This document shows, piece by piece, positions 30,521 to 42,700 of a DNA stretch of 64,000 bases. Position 1 is the first letter of the stretch; every line of letters begins with the position of its first letter. The stretch comes from Bemisia tabaci (Eukaryota; Arthropoda; Insecta; Hemiptera; Aleyrodidae): assembly GCF_918797505.1 (NCBI RefSeq), contig NC_092797.1, positions 18,551,372 through 18,615,371 of the forward strand, in the 5' to 3' direction. The notes under the pieces were generated by a model. The model ran no database searches and had not been told where the DNA came from. It worked only from the letters and a program-made list of their open reading frames with translations. The position numbers and the translations under genes were made by a program.

Positions 30521-33500
30521 TTAATTGCCATGTCTTGGTGCATCAGTAAAACTTTCGCTTGTTGTGTTTGAACTGATAGAACAATCATTTGTCAATAATA
30601 GTGAAAGTAGATCCATTTGGTCACTGCCTAGTTCCTGTCCCGTCCAGTTCTCCTCTGCTAAGAAATCTTCTATTGTTCTTACGCTTGAGATTTCCAGGCT
30701 TGGGTGTGTGTCATTCTCAAAGTTTGCTGTGCACTGTCGCGGTAAAATTGATGCACTGATTGATGTGAAATCTCTCTGAGGTGTTGCAAATCTCTTCCGT
30801 TTGCTCTCTTTACATTTTCTCGTGCTTTGTTCTGGATATTTAATATCACCTTGTGACGGTGTGTGAAGGGGATAACCCTTGCAGTCACTAATGGGTCTGC
30901 CACAAGAGTCAAAGCGTATCAAAGGATTCCCATCAATATCAAACAGAGAATATCCATTTTCATCTGTGACCGGAAAGCCTTCTTCATTGTAAAGAACCAA
31001 TGGTTTTCCTTGCTCATTCGTTAGCTGCACCTTAAATGGATTGTGTTTTGACGGTGTATAGGGATTAAATTTATGGCTTGTGCTTGGTTTACATCTGGCG
31101 TCAAATATAATGTTTTTGTGATTATCTAAAATAGGTGTTCCATTCTCATCGAAGGTAACAAGGATTTTTCCATAAGCGTTTTTTAGGGGCTCTCCATTGT
31201 TGTTAGTCAATGGGAGTCCATTGTAATCATATAAACGCATAGGTAAATTCTTTATCTCTCTTTTAAAATCGATGATCCTGTCATGCAGTCTCTCCCTTGA
31301 ATTATTTTCTTTTAAAAATTCATTTTCATTTCTAAAAATTTCCTCGTCACATGCAATATCTGTTGCTGTAACCTTTGATACATCTCCTGTTGTTTTACGC
31401 AAGTCATGATATCTGATAAAGTGCAATGATGGGTCCTGATAAATTTCTTCCACTCTTTTCTTACTTTCCATGAAGGAAATCGTCAATTGTGCTTTCGGAT
31501 AAACAACTTGTGTCATTGTTTCATCTGGACAAGGAGTTAAGTTTATAAATTGCTTTACCTTGGTCAGGCTTTTTATGCTAACTGTACTTTTTCTTGCTTT
31601 GAACTGAGTTCTTGGTCGTTTATGTTTCTCATGTTTTCTCTGTTTGAATGAATTGATTATTGAATTCTGATTAATTTGAAAGTTTTTTGGTATATTTTTT
31701 GATTGAAGACGGTTTTTCACCGGTGTTGCTCTTTGATTTATTCGAAGGTTTTCATTGTTTGCATAATTATTTAATTCTGATCGATCATTTTTCAAATCTG
31801 CATTTGTTTTAACATTTCCTTTTTTTGTGGCATCCATAGCACAATCAAAGTAAAAACTTGTCAGTGGTGCTGAAACATTATCAGACGCACTTAACATGGT
31901 GTTGGTCTTTTGTAATCGTAGCAATGCCTCATTTTTTTCATTGGAAGGTACAAACTTTTGATTATCAAATAGAAGGTTGGTGATCAAATCTCGCCATGAC
32001 TTTGCATCCAATTTTGTTTTTGTATATTCTGTGTTCATCGGTGTCCGCTCAGATTTTTCAGATAGATGTGTGCTCTGGTGGTTTTGCAAAGAAGAATTTG
32101 AAATTCTTTTCTCAGGTTTTCTTATGTTTTGTCTTTGATTCTCTTGAATATTTTCTTCTCTCTCAAAAGTTGTAATGAAATTTTCAGAGCTGGTAGAAGA
32201 AAAGGTCTGAGTTCCACTTCCACTATCAATTTTATTAAATAAACCATGCCTATCACTTAAATTTATAAGATCAGTAAATGAGAGAATGGCATTTAATTCA
32301 TATTGATCAAAATAATTTCTTCTGGCATTCAGGTTTTGTTGTTTCATTTTCATCAAGCTATTATTGTTTGCTGCACATTTCATGCGGGAAGTATCTGAAT
32401 CATTAACATTTTCATGTATGATTTCAGAATTATCCAATTTTGCATGTGATATCCTGTTGACTTTGCTCTTTTCTGCGGCTAGTTCATCTAATTGAGAGAT
32501 TGGGTTTAGAGGATTAGGAATCAAAGAAAAGGAGTGGGAATTTTTTAGGAATATAGGTTCCGGAATACGAAAACCCAAATTCAAATTTTGGTCCGTAACA
32601 TTGCTATTGAGATATTCTTTGTTTTCATATTTCGCATCGTTGCTCTGGTTGAAACTGTTTTGCCAAATTTTCTTTGAAGTGTAGTCTCTATCCAAGTTAA
32701 TGAAGTACGAATTTCTTTTAATGCAAATATCGTTGTCGTTTTTGCTTTGAGTTTTGCACACAGTGAATGGACTTTTGCGTAATCTTTGTGGATGATCATA
32801 ATAATTTGGTGTAAGCTGCAAACTAAAGACTTCTGACATTATGCTGTCATTAATTATGCTTGATGTTGCGCAGTCGGTTAAAACATCTAAGGAGTACTTA
32901 GATAAATTTTCACCTCCAGCATAATGTTCATTGCAGTTTGATCTGATCGGTTGCTGTGATTCATCCTTCAAATTAACCTCAGTTCTGCGTTGTCCAGATC
33001 TTGTCTCACTTTGCGTGACATGGTTGAAGACCACTCTACTTCGCCTTGGTCTCAACATTTTCCTCTTTTGCTTCAAATATTTGACTGCGTTGGCCACTAC
33101 GATTCTTTTTCCTCTAAAACTTTTTTGGTTCCATTTATTTCTTAAAGCAGTTTGTACCATTTGTTCTCTTCTGTCTGCTCCGTTTGCTTGAATATTTTCC
33201 AATATTTTGTGTTCATAAATGGGGAACTGCCCAGTAATTTCATGAGTAAAATCTGCCGAGTCTGTCTGAAATGGGATGCCATGTAAGATTCTTTCCACGT
33301 CATTTTCACTTTTACTCTTGATACGAGCAGGTCGCAAATTTTGAGTGTTGACTTTATGGGAGGTTACTAATTCAGGATTTATATTTTCCTTATTTTGACC
33401 TATATTTGTATTCTGATATTTATATTCTGCTTCAACATTATCTATTTCTTCACCATTATTATTTTCGTGAATAGGACTTAAAAGTTCTTGCGTCAATGGT

Positions 33501-36500
33501 TTTTTGTGAATTGGAGGCGAATTGTGGTTGAGTGAATACTTTTTTTGGAACTCTTGTTTTTCTTTATATAAGCTACTTGATACATCAGCATTTAGTAGCT
33601 CTGACTGGTTTAAGTCTCCCCCATTCACTTTTAGTCGATTACATTGAAAAATTCGACATGAACCATTTTTTAATTGACTTGCATCCTCTATCAACACTTG
33701 TTCCCTCTCTGTTCTTCTGGATTTTAGAGTGCCAGGATTCATATTTTTAGGATTAGATTTCACTGTACCAAATTGTTTTTCTCTTATTTGCTTCAGATGC
33801 TTATAGGACTCATTTTGCAAGCAGTACACCATCATTTCCAAGCGTCTCAACTCACGAAGTAATTCTTTGTCACTTACCTTATATTCATCTCTACAGTTGC
33901 AGTTTGGCTTATGTTGCAAGCAACTTGTGCATCCTTTGAAATTTTTCTGATCATTTATGGAAAGATATCCCTTTTTTATCTGCAATGAGTCCTTCTCGTC
34001 GCTACAATATTTAGAACCAATGACTTTCTCCACCGTTGTAACTTTTTGATTTTTATTCATTTGCTTGCCGTGTGGAATTTCATCTTGACACAAGCTTTGA
34101 AGATCAAATTTTTTCGGACTAGATTTTTCATTGCTGTCTATAGGTTTCAGATTCTGTTCTAATTCTGAAAGTATACTTTGGTTTTTTAAGCAAAGTTTAT
34201 TAGTTACTATATTTTGATCTGTTGCTGTGATTGGTTTTAACTCATCATCCGTGAAGCATGTTTTGTGACTGCATTCAGTTGAATCATCCCCAATCCTTTG
34301 GAGGAAAGTTCTTGATTGTTCATTTTTTGTCATCCTAGTGTCATCTTTCCTTGTCCTTAGTTTTATAAATTCATTTGAAGGTGGAAACTTAGTCAAATTT
34401 ACAGTTGAGCACAAATTCTTCAATCTCTCATTATATTTTAACATTTCCGGCTCTATCAAATCCTTAATATTGTGGCGATCCATGCCTTTTGTTTTCTTCA
34501 AATAGTCCTCCAAAAGTTGATAAATCTTCTTCAACAATTCATCCTCTTTTTCACGGAAAATTTGGGTTTTCTGAAGCACAGTACACTCATTGTTCCGATT
34601 TGAATTGAAGTTTTGCACCAGACATTTATCCAACTTTGTTTTGCTCTCAAGTTCATGAGCTCTTAGAATGCTGTGCAATGTTGAACTTTCAGGCACATCA
34701 CTTTGTATTATTTTTTGTGACTTAACTTTTTCTAATTTTGATTGCTCACTTAGGGAATTCATTTTCCTCGGATTTTCACTCGCTTTTTGGGTTTTCGCTT
34801 TAGTCTTAAAATCTTGATTAATCATCAAATCGTCCGGTTCTGTTATATGAAATTGATTGCCATCTAATGGCTCTACTTGTGACTGTATGTGTAGTGAAGT
34901 TAATCGTTCTGAATCAGCATCAGCATCTTCAGTCAGAGTTCTCTTATCATATTTTTCTACGCTCATGGAATATTTCTCTTCCATTATTTGGGGCTGAACG
35001 TTATTCAATGCTTCCATCCGTGTTAATTCATTAAACAAGCTCAGCTTCCTATGATCGGTGTCAGCATTTTGTGTCAGTAACTCTCCATTAAATTTTTGAA
35101 TTCGTACTGAGTCTCTGCCTTCCATGGTCTGAATTTCAATGTCAATTTTCCCCTCTGTTTGTGAATATTTGTGTTCCTTTGGATCACAACCATCTTTTGT
35201 ACCTTGTATATCCTGTCAGTAAAGCAAAATCATTTAATGACCCATAGAATACGTTAGTTATGCTAGTCACAGGATTGTTTTTTGATGGTTTAAGCTTTTT
35301 GATCAGCATATGATAGTAACATCTGTTGAAACGCCTAGTCCTACATTCAACTTTGATAGAGATATTGCTTATCAAGAAACACAGCTTATGACGTGACCCA
35401 AGCAATTTTTGCTTATAGATAAGCCTAGACCACCAAAACATGATTGTGTGGACTAGCTCAACTGATATTTATATTTATCAAGTAGTTACCTCAGCGCACT
35501 AGAGCGCTCTGTGACTCCCAATCGCCATTGGAATCGATCTTCCCACAAATCATCAGGCAAATGACATCTGGTTTTCCTTCCTTGCAAATTAAGTTCTCTG
35601 ATGGCCCCATCAAACTTCCCATCTTGGGTCAGCCATACTCCAAGGTATTTATATTCTTCACATCCGTTGATGTACCGGCCATTCTCCAAATCTTTACCTT
35701 GCTGATCACCACCAATAACTTATTTTTCAATTTTGGAGACACAAACATCCAGGCCCCTCAGCCGATGGCTCATTATTTTTCAGTTTTTAATGATCATTTT
35801 TAAATATAAATCATTAATTAATTAATGGCAGACTGTTTTTTGTTTTCAGGATGGACCCACCTTTCCCTTCACCTGTCATGTAAAAATAGGATCAGTTGGA
35901 GTAGGTTCATGATAGCTGTCTGAAAAGGATTACCACCTATAATGACAGTAAAGGTAAGTCAAATGTTGGAGTTTTCATTTCACTCTGCCCAAAAAAATGG
36001 CCTATCTTCCTTCATGAATGGCCCTTTGATGGAAGTTCATTATTTTCAGGAAAATGGGTTGAACGTGGTTTGAAACCTAAAACCATTTGAATTTTGGAGG
36101 AGTTAATAGTTTTGACCCTATGGATTGAGATGCAGCCATTCTTAAAACATGAAAATCACTACAAAAACCACTCCAAGTAAAATATGCAATTTCCAGAAAC
36201 AGCTTTAAAATATTTTTGTCACAAATTTTACCCTCGGTTTTGCAGCGCAAACTTTCAGGCAATTTTTCATAGTTCAATAAACCTTTTAAAGGCTTTGTAC
36301 TTAAAATATTTTTACTCAAGTTTTTAGATTGAAAGGAAAATTAAAAATTGACTCTGGTAGTTATTGCACTTAATGCAATGGTCCAAGTTGAACTGAAAAA
36401 GAAAGGTGGGGTGGGGAAGAAAGAAAGAATATAAGGGAGGCACTTTATCCAAGGATCTTAAAATTTCCTCAGAGTGCCTTGTGTAATTTAGCTTTGACAA

Positions 36501-37710
36501 GACTTACCAAATTTATATTTTGACAGGCATCTCCTATTCGCCTGCTTGCTTCTTCTGCAGACATATTTGCAGGCATAGTTTTTAGTTTGGCACACACATC
36601 TTGAATTTTCATGAGCACCTGTGATGAAATAGATGAAACTTCGTAGATAGAGTTCTCTCGCTTTCTATCATTCTGGTGGTGTCTCAAACTTTTTTTCAGT
36701 TTGCATAATTCGTAGAGAATTTCGAAAATATGTTTCTTCGAAATAAGTATATTTATTTTTATCTTCACAATGATTTTTCTGTGACTTCTTCCAACATTAT
36801 ATTTCTGAAGGTGTTGTCGAGGTTCATGAATCAATTCAGTTACGTAATTCAGTATCACGAAATACTCCTCTCGCAATTTTTGAGCTTGTTTCTCAGCTGC
36901 TTCAATCCAATCGTGGCTGACTTTTTTGCTTTGCTGGTCACAGAACATTTCAAAGATTTTGCAGATGATTTCTTGTAACATTGATAGACATAGAATTAAT
37001 TCACACCTGAAATTGTGCTTGCTCTTTTTTGCCTTACTCATAGTGGGCAAATGCAGTATAGTACGGAAGCTATTTGAAGTTTCTGAATGACAGTTGGTGC
37101 TATATTCAGAAAAGGTTGAAGACATGTAATCGCTTGAGTCTGTACTGGGGTAGTTACAGTTTGTTTGTTTTTGATTCGTTGGTCTTGGTTTATCCTTATT
37201 TACAATCAAGCAGTGTTTTCTAAACTTGTTAGAGTGATTCTCTATAAATTTATTTATTCCAAGAGATTGTATTAAAGTATCAATAATATCAGATATTTCC
37301 AATTGACTTCTTTTATCATTGTAAGCAAAGCTACGACATTTTTTACAAATGTGATAATAAGTTTTACTATGGAAGATGTACAAGTCGTCCAAATCGTCCA
37401 AAATGTTTCTCAGTAGTTGTCGCAAGGCTTGAAGTTTCCTCAGTATTGAACTTAAATTTAAGAAGTTTCCCCCATTGACCTTTTGTTTTGAAGGTATTGT
37501 CTCAAGACTGAGGTATTTAGTGACTCTTGTTTCACTGCTTGAATGTTGATCCAGCGCTATTCTGTGCTTGCTCTCCAAATTTCGTGAATTTTCGCAGTAT
37601 AAGCTCAAGAATTTCTCTTTCCTTATTGCTTTCCTTCGTGAATGAAGTCTACATTTTTCATTTTTAATGGACCATTCCATTGATTTTACAATGGCATCGA
37701 TTAATTTCAT
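30521..37710 (-). CDS. Large unrecognised protein with C-terminal D/N-x-x-G-x-P-L repeats
   Basis: Two exons: 37,710-36,508 (401 codons) and 35,212-30,521 (1,564 codons with stop). The upstream frame would stop at 36,469, but it contains TTG|GTAAGT at 36,508, a strong donor. The 35,125 frame is open upstream to an ACTGACAG acceptor at 35,213. Both sides are phase 0, giving about 1,964 residues. Exon 1 is basic and helical, with a CKKC pair. Exon 2 is very polar and rich in N, K, S and E, with a cysteine cluster (CTSCLQHKPNCNC, near residues 827-840). About 11 repeats of the YDYNGLPL/FDIDGNPL type lie near 1,727-1,854. No signal peptide or membrane segment is seen. A 5' UTR exon is likely, since an in-frame stop lies just upstream of the ATG. 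Function is unknown; no family is recognised. Confidence 0.75.
35484..35770 (-). pseudogene. Dead, internally deleted LINE fragment in the intron of the large gene
   Basis: The minus frame has YLGVWLTQDGKFDGAIREL and CHLPDDLWEDRFQWRLGV. These match two separate parts of the LINE at 26,957-30,131 (its YLGVRLTQDGRTDQAIRER and CQLPDDLWEDRALWRLGV), so the sequence between them was deleted. Upstream sequence to about 35,770 still matches but has a stop. It sits inside the 35,213-36,507 intron, in the gene's own orientation. Confidence 0.8.
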
Positions 37711-40700
37711 CTCATCTGAGAATTTGCCGTCAACTTGAGGTCATTTTCTAGGAGAAAAAATGAACTAGAAAAGAAAGAATTATGAAAAAAGAATTAGAAT
37801 CAAAATAACATTCCTTACGATGATAGATACTTACATATCCTGCTTAGCTATTTTTACTGATTATCTAAGAGTATATTTATTTTCTTCCAGGTCTTGTTTC
37901 AATGCGATGCCACTTCATTGATGAGGATCAGAAGTAACCAAAATAGCATGGGCTCAATGATCTCGCCATCAACAATGGAAGTGTAAGTTTATCAAGTGAG
38001 TTTAATTTTTTTAATCAAATTTTTTAACTTAATTTTGTAGATGTCTAAAGTTATTTGTAAATTTAGTTGTTATTTTGCCTACTATTTTGTTTGTACCTGG
38101 GAATAAACAATTTTTATCTTTTTTAATGATGACAATCAAATTCTAATTATTTCGTTATTTTTTTGGAATCTATCTTGAACACTACTCAATAATGATTTTT
38201 GGAGCCATTTCAAGCAAAGTTCCTCACACTGCTTGGACAGAAAATATTTATTCCAAAGCTCTATCCATCTAAAAATCTAAGTGATGACCCCACGATGAAT
38301 AGCATATTTGATGAAATGGGGCTGTTGCATGATCCGGGAATTGCTAATAAAATGGTGTAACCTATATAAATTTTAGATTGGAACAGGTTTCCAAGCATAA
38401 AAAAGCTCAAAACAACTATTTTTACTGACAAAAAAGAACTTAAAGTTTTGGTGGTTTGAAGAACGTTTCTCATTGGCTTTCTTCTTACGACGTCATAAAA
38501 GGTGACAACCCATTTTTTCAACCGCTGTGAATCTCATACATCATGGCCGCTGTACGGCCGGAATATATATTAACAATCGCAGGTGAAAGCATCACAGCAG
38601 TGAATGATCCTTGTGACGTCAAAAAATCTGTTGGCGCAATATTTTTCTGTTTGAAACAGAGTTGAACTTTTGGCAACTTTGGAAGTCGTTTTCCCATTTA
38701 ACATTTGATTAAAGGAAAAAAGGTAAATTATGGGCCTCCTCATTTTTTTGTACTTTATTTTTTACCTCATTTTTTTATGTACTTTACGAAAATGAATTTA
38801 AGAAGAAAATGTGCTATAGCCCCAATATGCACAAGCACATGCATTTTGAACTTTTTACAGTGATGAATCATCTGATGATACCAATTATTTCCTTAGGATA
38901 GATAGAGCGTAACAATGGAGCACTAGACAAGGGCGAATTCAAGCAATATGATTTGTTTTCTTGTTCTCTCATCAAAATATCATGCAGAACACGATTTGTG
39001 CAGCAAAAATCATTGAGAGTAACTCCTAACCAAGATATTAACCATTTTCCATGTGTAAATTCAACCTGCAGGCTCCTTAAAAAATCATAATGTACTTGAA
39101 TTAAATCACATACTGAACATTACCAAAAACAGTCTCTGTGGTATGAAAATATGGCAACCACAATCTTGGTACATTGCACTTGTTGCGCCGTATATACTTT
39201 GTGCTGAATTTAGAGGCCTGCCAAAATTTGTCGTAGTGGGCAATATGATTCATGTAGATTCTGGTTTTTCTCGTGAGTGGTGAATTCAAATTTTTGGTAA
39301 TGAGTGCTAAATAAAAAAATCAACACCTATCTTGATTGGAAGTTCATTACAGTAATTTCAGTTTCTCAAATCTTGTTTTTCATACAATTGTGAAGAAGAA
39401 TGGTATAATTCGTACCTTACTCAGTCGTCTATTACTTTTGAGATGAAACATATTTCAAAAATACATGAGGCAAACGGCTGTGCTTGATGGCATCAGTTTA
39501 ATAAACATTACCCAACCTTTTCTCTAAGTTTGGAGCTTATTTTTAAAATCCCTAGTTGATTTTAAAGTTGACATTACATTGAACAACTCTGTTTGTAAAA
39601 AAATTGAGCAACAGCTTTCATCTTTAAAAGAGGCAATGAATTTTACTTAATGGATAAATCTGATGAAAATTCCCAGGTAATTATTCCCATGAAAGAGAAA
39701 TGAACATTTCCCATGAAATGAACATTTAAAAGCAAAGACCGCTCTGAAAGAGGGGTGTTGATGCAAGGTCCTTCGTTTCAAGATAATTGCATTAAAAGTT
39801 TGCTTCAGTTGCAGAATTTCCAAGTGCATTTAACCAAGCCATCTAAAGTAGGTTTCTTTATGTGGGCGTATCTTATGTTAAAAAAGTATGAAAACTTCGA
39901 ACATGAACTGCTGGAGCATCATGGAACATAATATATGAAATATGCCTCTCCTCTTTGAGAAAGATCTTCACTTGTGATGAAAATAGTTTTAACAGTGCAG
40001 AGTTAAGCTAAATGTAAGGAATTCTAATGAATTTTTAATTTTAACACTACTTGTCTGGTCAAGGAAATATTTCCCGATCGTATTCTGAACAAAACTCACC
40101 TTCTTACTGGTCATTTTAAGAATGTAAACAAACTCTTAATCTGGAATTAAATAGATGATCCATCCCTTCGCAACAACTTCTTCAATGTTTAAACACAATC
40201 TCATTTTCGCACGTGGGAATAATTTGTCATTAAATTCGGTTAATTATCACTATAATATTAAATTGTTTAGATATTTTACACTTTCACGCTTTCAGAACAA
40301 TTTCTATTGGTGCTAAACTGAAAATGGATCATTTCAGTTCACTAGCAAAATAAACTTGTCAAAACATGCCCATATAACCTAAATTAATATTGTCATCATA
40401 CATGAAGACCATATGACTGGGGAAGTTGCTCAAAGTTGCTTTGAAGCAGTGAGTGGGAGGTTAAGTTACCTTGAAAATAGTGCACTAAAGCCAAAGCACC
40501 GTCACAGCAACCCGATATCACATAACTCCCGCCAAAATGTCAATTTTTAGACCAACGCCCCTTATGGGGCGCCCAAGAGACCTTTAAACATTTCATTATT
40601 ATTTAGGTATTCATTCAATTTTTTTTTTTAAATGATTATTGATTTGGACACATCATAGCATATTATGAGGAAGCTTAACCTAAACTTTTATGCATACCTA

Positions 40701-40730
40701 ACACAATGTGTACATAGGGGAATAGAAAGG
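37711..40730. other. Gene-free stretch upstream of the large gene
   Basis: It should hold the promoter and 5' UTR exon(s) of the large minus-strand gene. A minus-strand acceptor-like TTCTCCTAG lies at about 37,753. No other conserved frame was found; the frames at 38,261-38,521, 39,101-39,289 and 39,647-39,829 have no resemblance to known families. Confidence 0.4.
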
Positions 40731-40920
40731 TCGCGCATTGATGACGGCGCAGAGATACAACTATTCGTGCTCAATGGATGTCCGTGTTGCGTCTGCAAAA
40801 TTGAAGGCGCGATAGTGCGAAACGTGAACTCGCAATGTAATGAAGTGTCGCTCAGATTCGGGAGGAAAGTTGAACGACGAGGCCCGAATACGTCTCTCCT
40901 ATTTTCAGCTGTGTTGACAC
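40731..40920. repeat. Dispersed repeat family G, copy 1 (GACGGCGCAGAG)
   Basis: It contains ATGACGGCGCAGAGATACAA, CGTGTTGCGTCTGCAAAATT, GAAGGCGCGATAG, GTGTCGCTCAGATTCG and CAGCTGTGTTG, in the same order as at 58,638-58,858; a shorter copy lies at 58,938-59,060. I see no terminal repeats or RNA-polymerase-III boxes. The open frames on both strands are products of the repeat. Confidence 0.65.
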
Positions 40921-41089
40921 TCGATTTTTTCAATTTAATGTTTGATTATTTTCTTATAATGCATTTGTTGACCCATATCCCATATCTAACGCTTATATGT
41001 ATGTACCGGCCCCATACAACTTGCGGACCACGTGTTTTTAGCAAGCTTCGGGCCAGTTTGACCCGACTTGGGCATCTATAGTGTTGCCG

Positions 41090-41280
41090 ATATTTACGGT
41101 TGTTATCGATATCCGATACATCGATTTTTTCCTAAAAATAAACCAATCCCAATATATATCCAGCTCCGAACTATCGATATTCACAAATATCAACCTAAAA
41201 ATCGATATTTTACTAACACTTTGCCCTGCTGCAAATTGACTCCTAAATTGAGCCGAATTTCCAAAATATCGACGGCCTAA
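41090..41280. repeat. Cluster of TATCGAT-type words
   Basis: ATCGATA or CGATAT words recur about seven times (GTTATCGATATCCGATACAT, ACATCGATTTT, CTATCGATATTC, AAATCGATATTTT, AAATATCGACGG). They resemble insect DRE/BEAF-type motifs, but inverted spacing and the MITE-rich setting suggest a decayed transposon instead. Confidence 0.4.
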
Positions 41281-41704
41281 CGTAGGAGCCGCACATCTTT
41301 GTAAGCGACGTTGCAAATTCTTCCTAATTTTGGATTTTTTTGAAGGAAAAATACCAATTATCTCCACTATTCTTTCATGAGATTGGCTGCTACAAAAATA
41401 AGGGATAAATCCCCGTGGGATGGAAGTTCTATCCTTCAAAGTTTCCTTCCTTACCCACAAAACTGTAGGTGTGAAATACACAACTAAGCAGAGGAAAGAA
41501 AGAAAAATCGATTCGATATTTCCAGAGATAAATGTAAGTGCCCCCTGAAAGAGTGTTAGTAGAAGAAAATTTCACGAGGAAACCAATGTTACTACTTACT
41601 ATACTTATAAAACTCCAGAATGTTTTATTAACGCAGTTATAAGCTTTTAAAGTTTCCAAATTTTGTCCGACCTCTCCCATCGACTCGATCCACTGTGCGC
41701 TGCC

Positions 41705-42062
41705 GGGACCCAGCAGTAACTGAGTTTTGTCTGTTTAAATGTACGTAAAATAATCGATATCTGTAGAGGTAGACCGCCTCACCTAGGATAGATTAGATTA
41801 TTTACAATAGACTCAAACGGAATACAGTGTTTAATTAACTTGCGACAATGATCGCCAGGTCCCAACAGCGACTGGGTTTCGTCTGTTTAAATGTATGTAA
41901 AATCTATACGATCTATCTATCTCTATCTATCTATCTCTATCTATCCATCTATCTATCTATCTATCTCTATACGAGAAAGACCGCCTCACCTAGGATAGAT
42001 TAGATTATTTACAATAGATTCAAACGGAATACAGTGTTACTAACTCGCGACGATGGTTACGA
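41705..42062. repeat. Tandem duplication with an internal (CTAT)n microsatellite
   Basis: GACCGCCTCACCTAGGATAG with its flanks occurs at 41,772 and 41,979, a spacing of 207 bp. GTCTGTTTAAATGTA precedes both. The second copy contains a CTAT/CTCTAT tract (41,914-41,970) that is absent from the first. Confidence 0.75.
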
Positions 42063-42162
42063 GGTTCCACCCTCGACGATACTCCGTCGTCGAAAGGCCG
42101 TCAAGCCGAGTCCAATCATCGGGAACAACACTCGATGGACCGCGCGGCGTGGTGGCGACGGT

Positions 42163-42340
42163 GGTCACCAGTGACGAGGCGTGAATGATCGATTATCGAT
42201 ATTTCTCCATTTGGAGCTATGGTAAAGAATCGATTATTAAGGTGTTCGCTGCGAACGCCATGTTTATCGATCCTTTTTCATAGGTTTAAATGACAGATTA
42301 ATCGATATATCGCAAACCACGCCACGCCACTGGTGGTCAC
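42163..42340. mobile_element. MITE family D, copy 2
   Basis: GGTCACCAGTGACGAGGCG and ATGATCGATTATCGATATTT on the left are mirrored by ATCGATATATCGC, CACGCCACGCCACTGGTGGT on the right. The core matches 4,519-4,663. This copy has longer recognisable ends than the other. Confidence 0.7.
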
Positions 42341-42496
42341 TCACCCTTCTGTCTCACCCCCTCGATTTGCATGCTCCACAGATAGCACCAATGATCTGGA
42401 ATGCTCAAACAGCCCTCCGAGAAATCGCCCTTTCATTGCGCCTCACCCCCGCCCCGCGTTACCAGATCGTCTTTTATTCGATTTTATTTTCACTTG

Positions 42497-42700
42497 CTCT
42501 GGAAGAAAAAGTCTCTCGAATCCAGAGCTCAGACTCCTCGAAAGTATGACAAAAAAAATTATTCTTGATTCAATCGGATTTTTGCTCGAATCAAAAGGAA
42601 ATCCGCTTCAATTTAGAGGCTTGACTCTCGATTCAGGCAAAAGTCCGATTGAATCGGGAGCATTTTTTCTCGTCGATTTGTTAAAGAATCTGGACCTTTT
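42497..42700. mobile_element. MITE family H, diverged copy
   Basis: It has a run like that in 56,568-56,795: TCTGGAAGAAAAAG, CTTGATTCAATCGGATTT, a central GGAAATCCGCTTCAATTTAG, then mirrored GATTGAATCGGGAGCATTTT and TCTCGTCGATTTGTTAAAGA. The frame at 42,333-42,782 derives from it and is not a gene. Confidence 0.55.

Noticed and set aside
36469..36507. Last codons of the 413-residue frame as a true C-terminus (VSLVKAKLHKAL)
   Set aside because: They follow a strong GTAAGT donor in phase with the next exon, so they are read as intron.
35840..38000. Plus-strand exon-like segments with AG and GTAAG borders (about 35,850, 35,953, 37,891)
   Set aside because: No open frame of useful length joins them and they overlap the minus-strand gene; probably chance splice-like words.
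41090..41280. TATCGATA words as DREF promoter sites
   Set aside because: The same words lie in the inverted ends of MITE family D, and no gene starts nearby.
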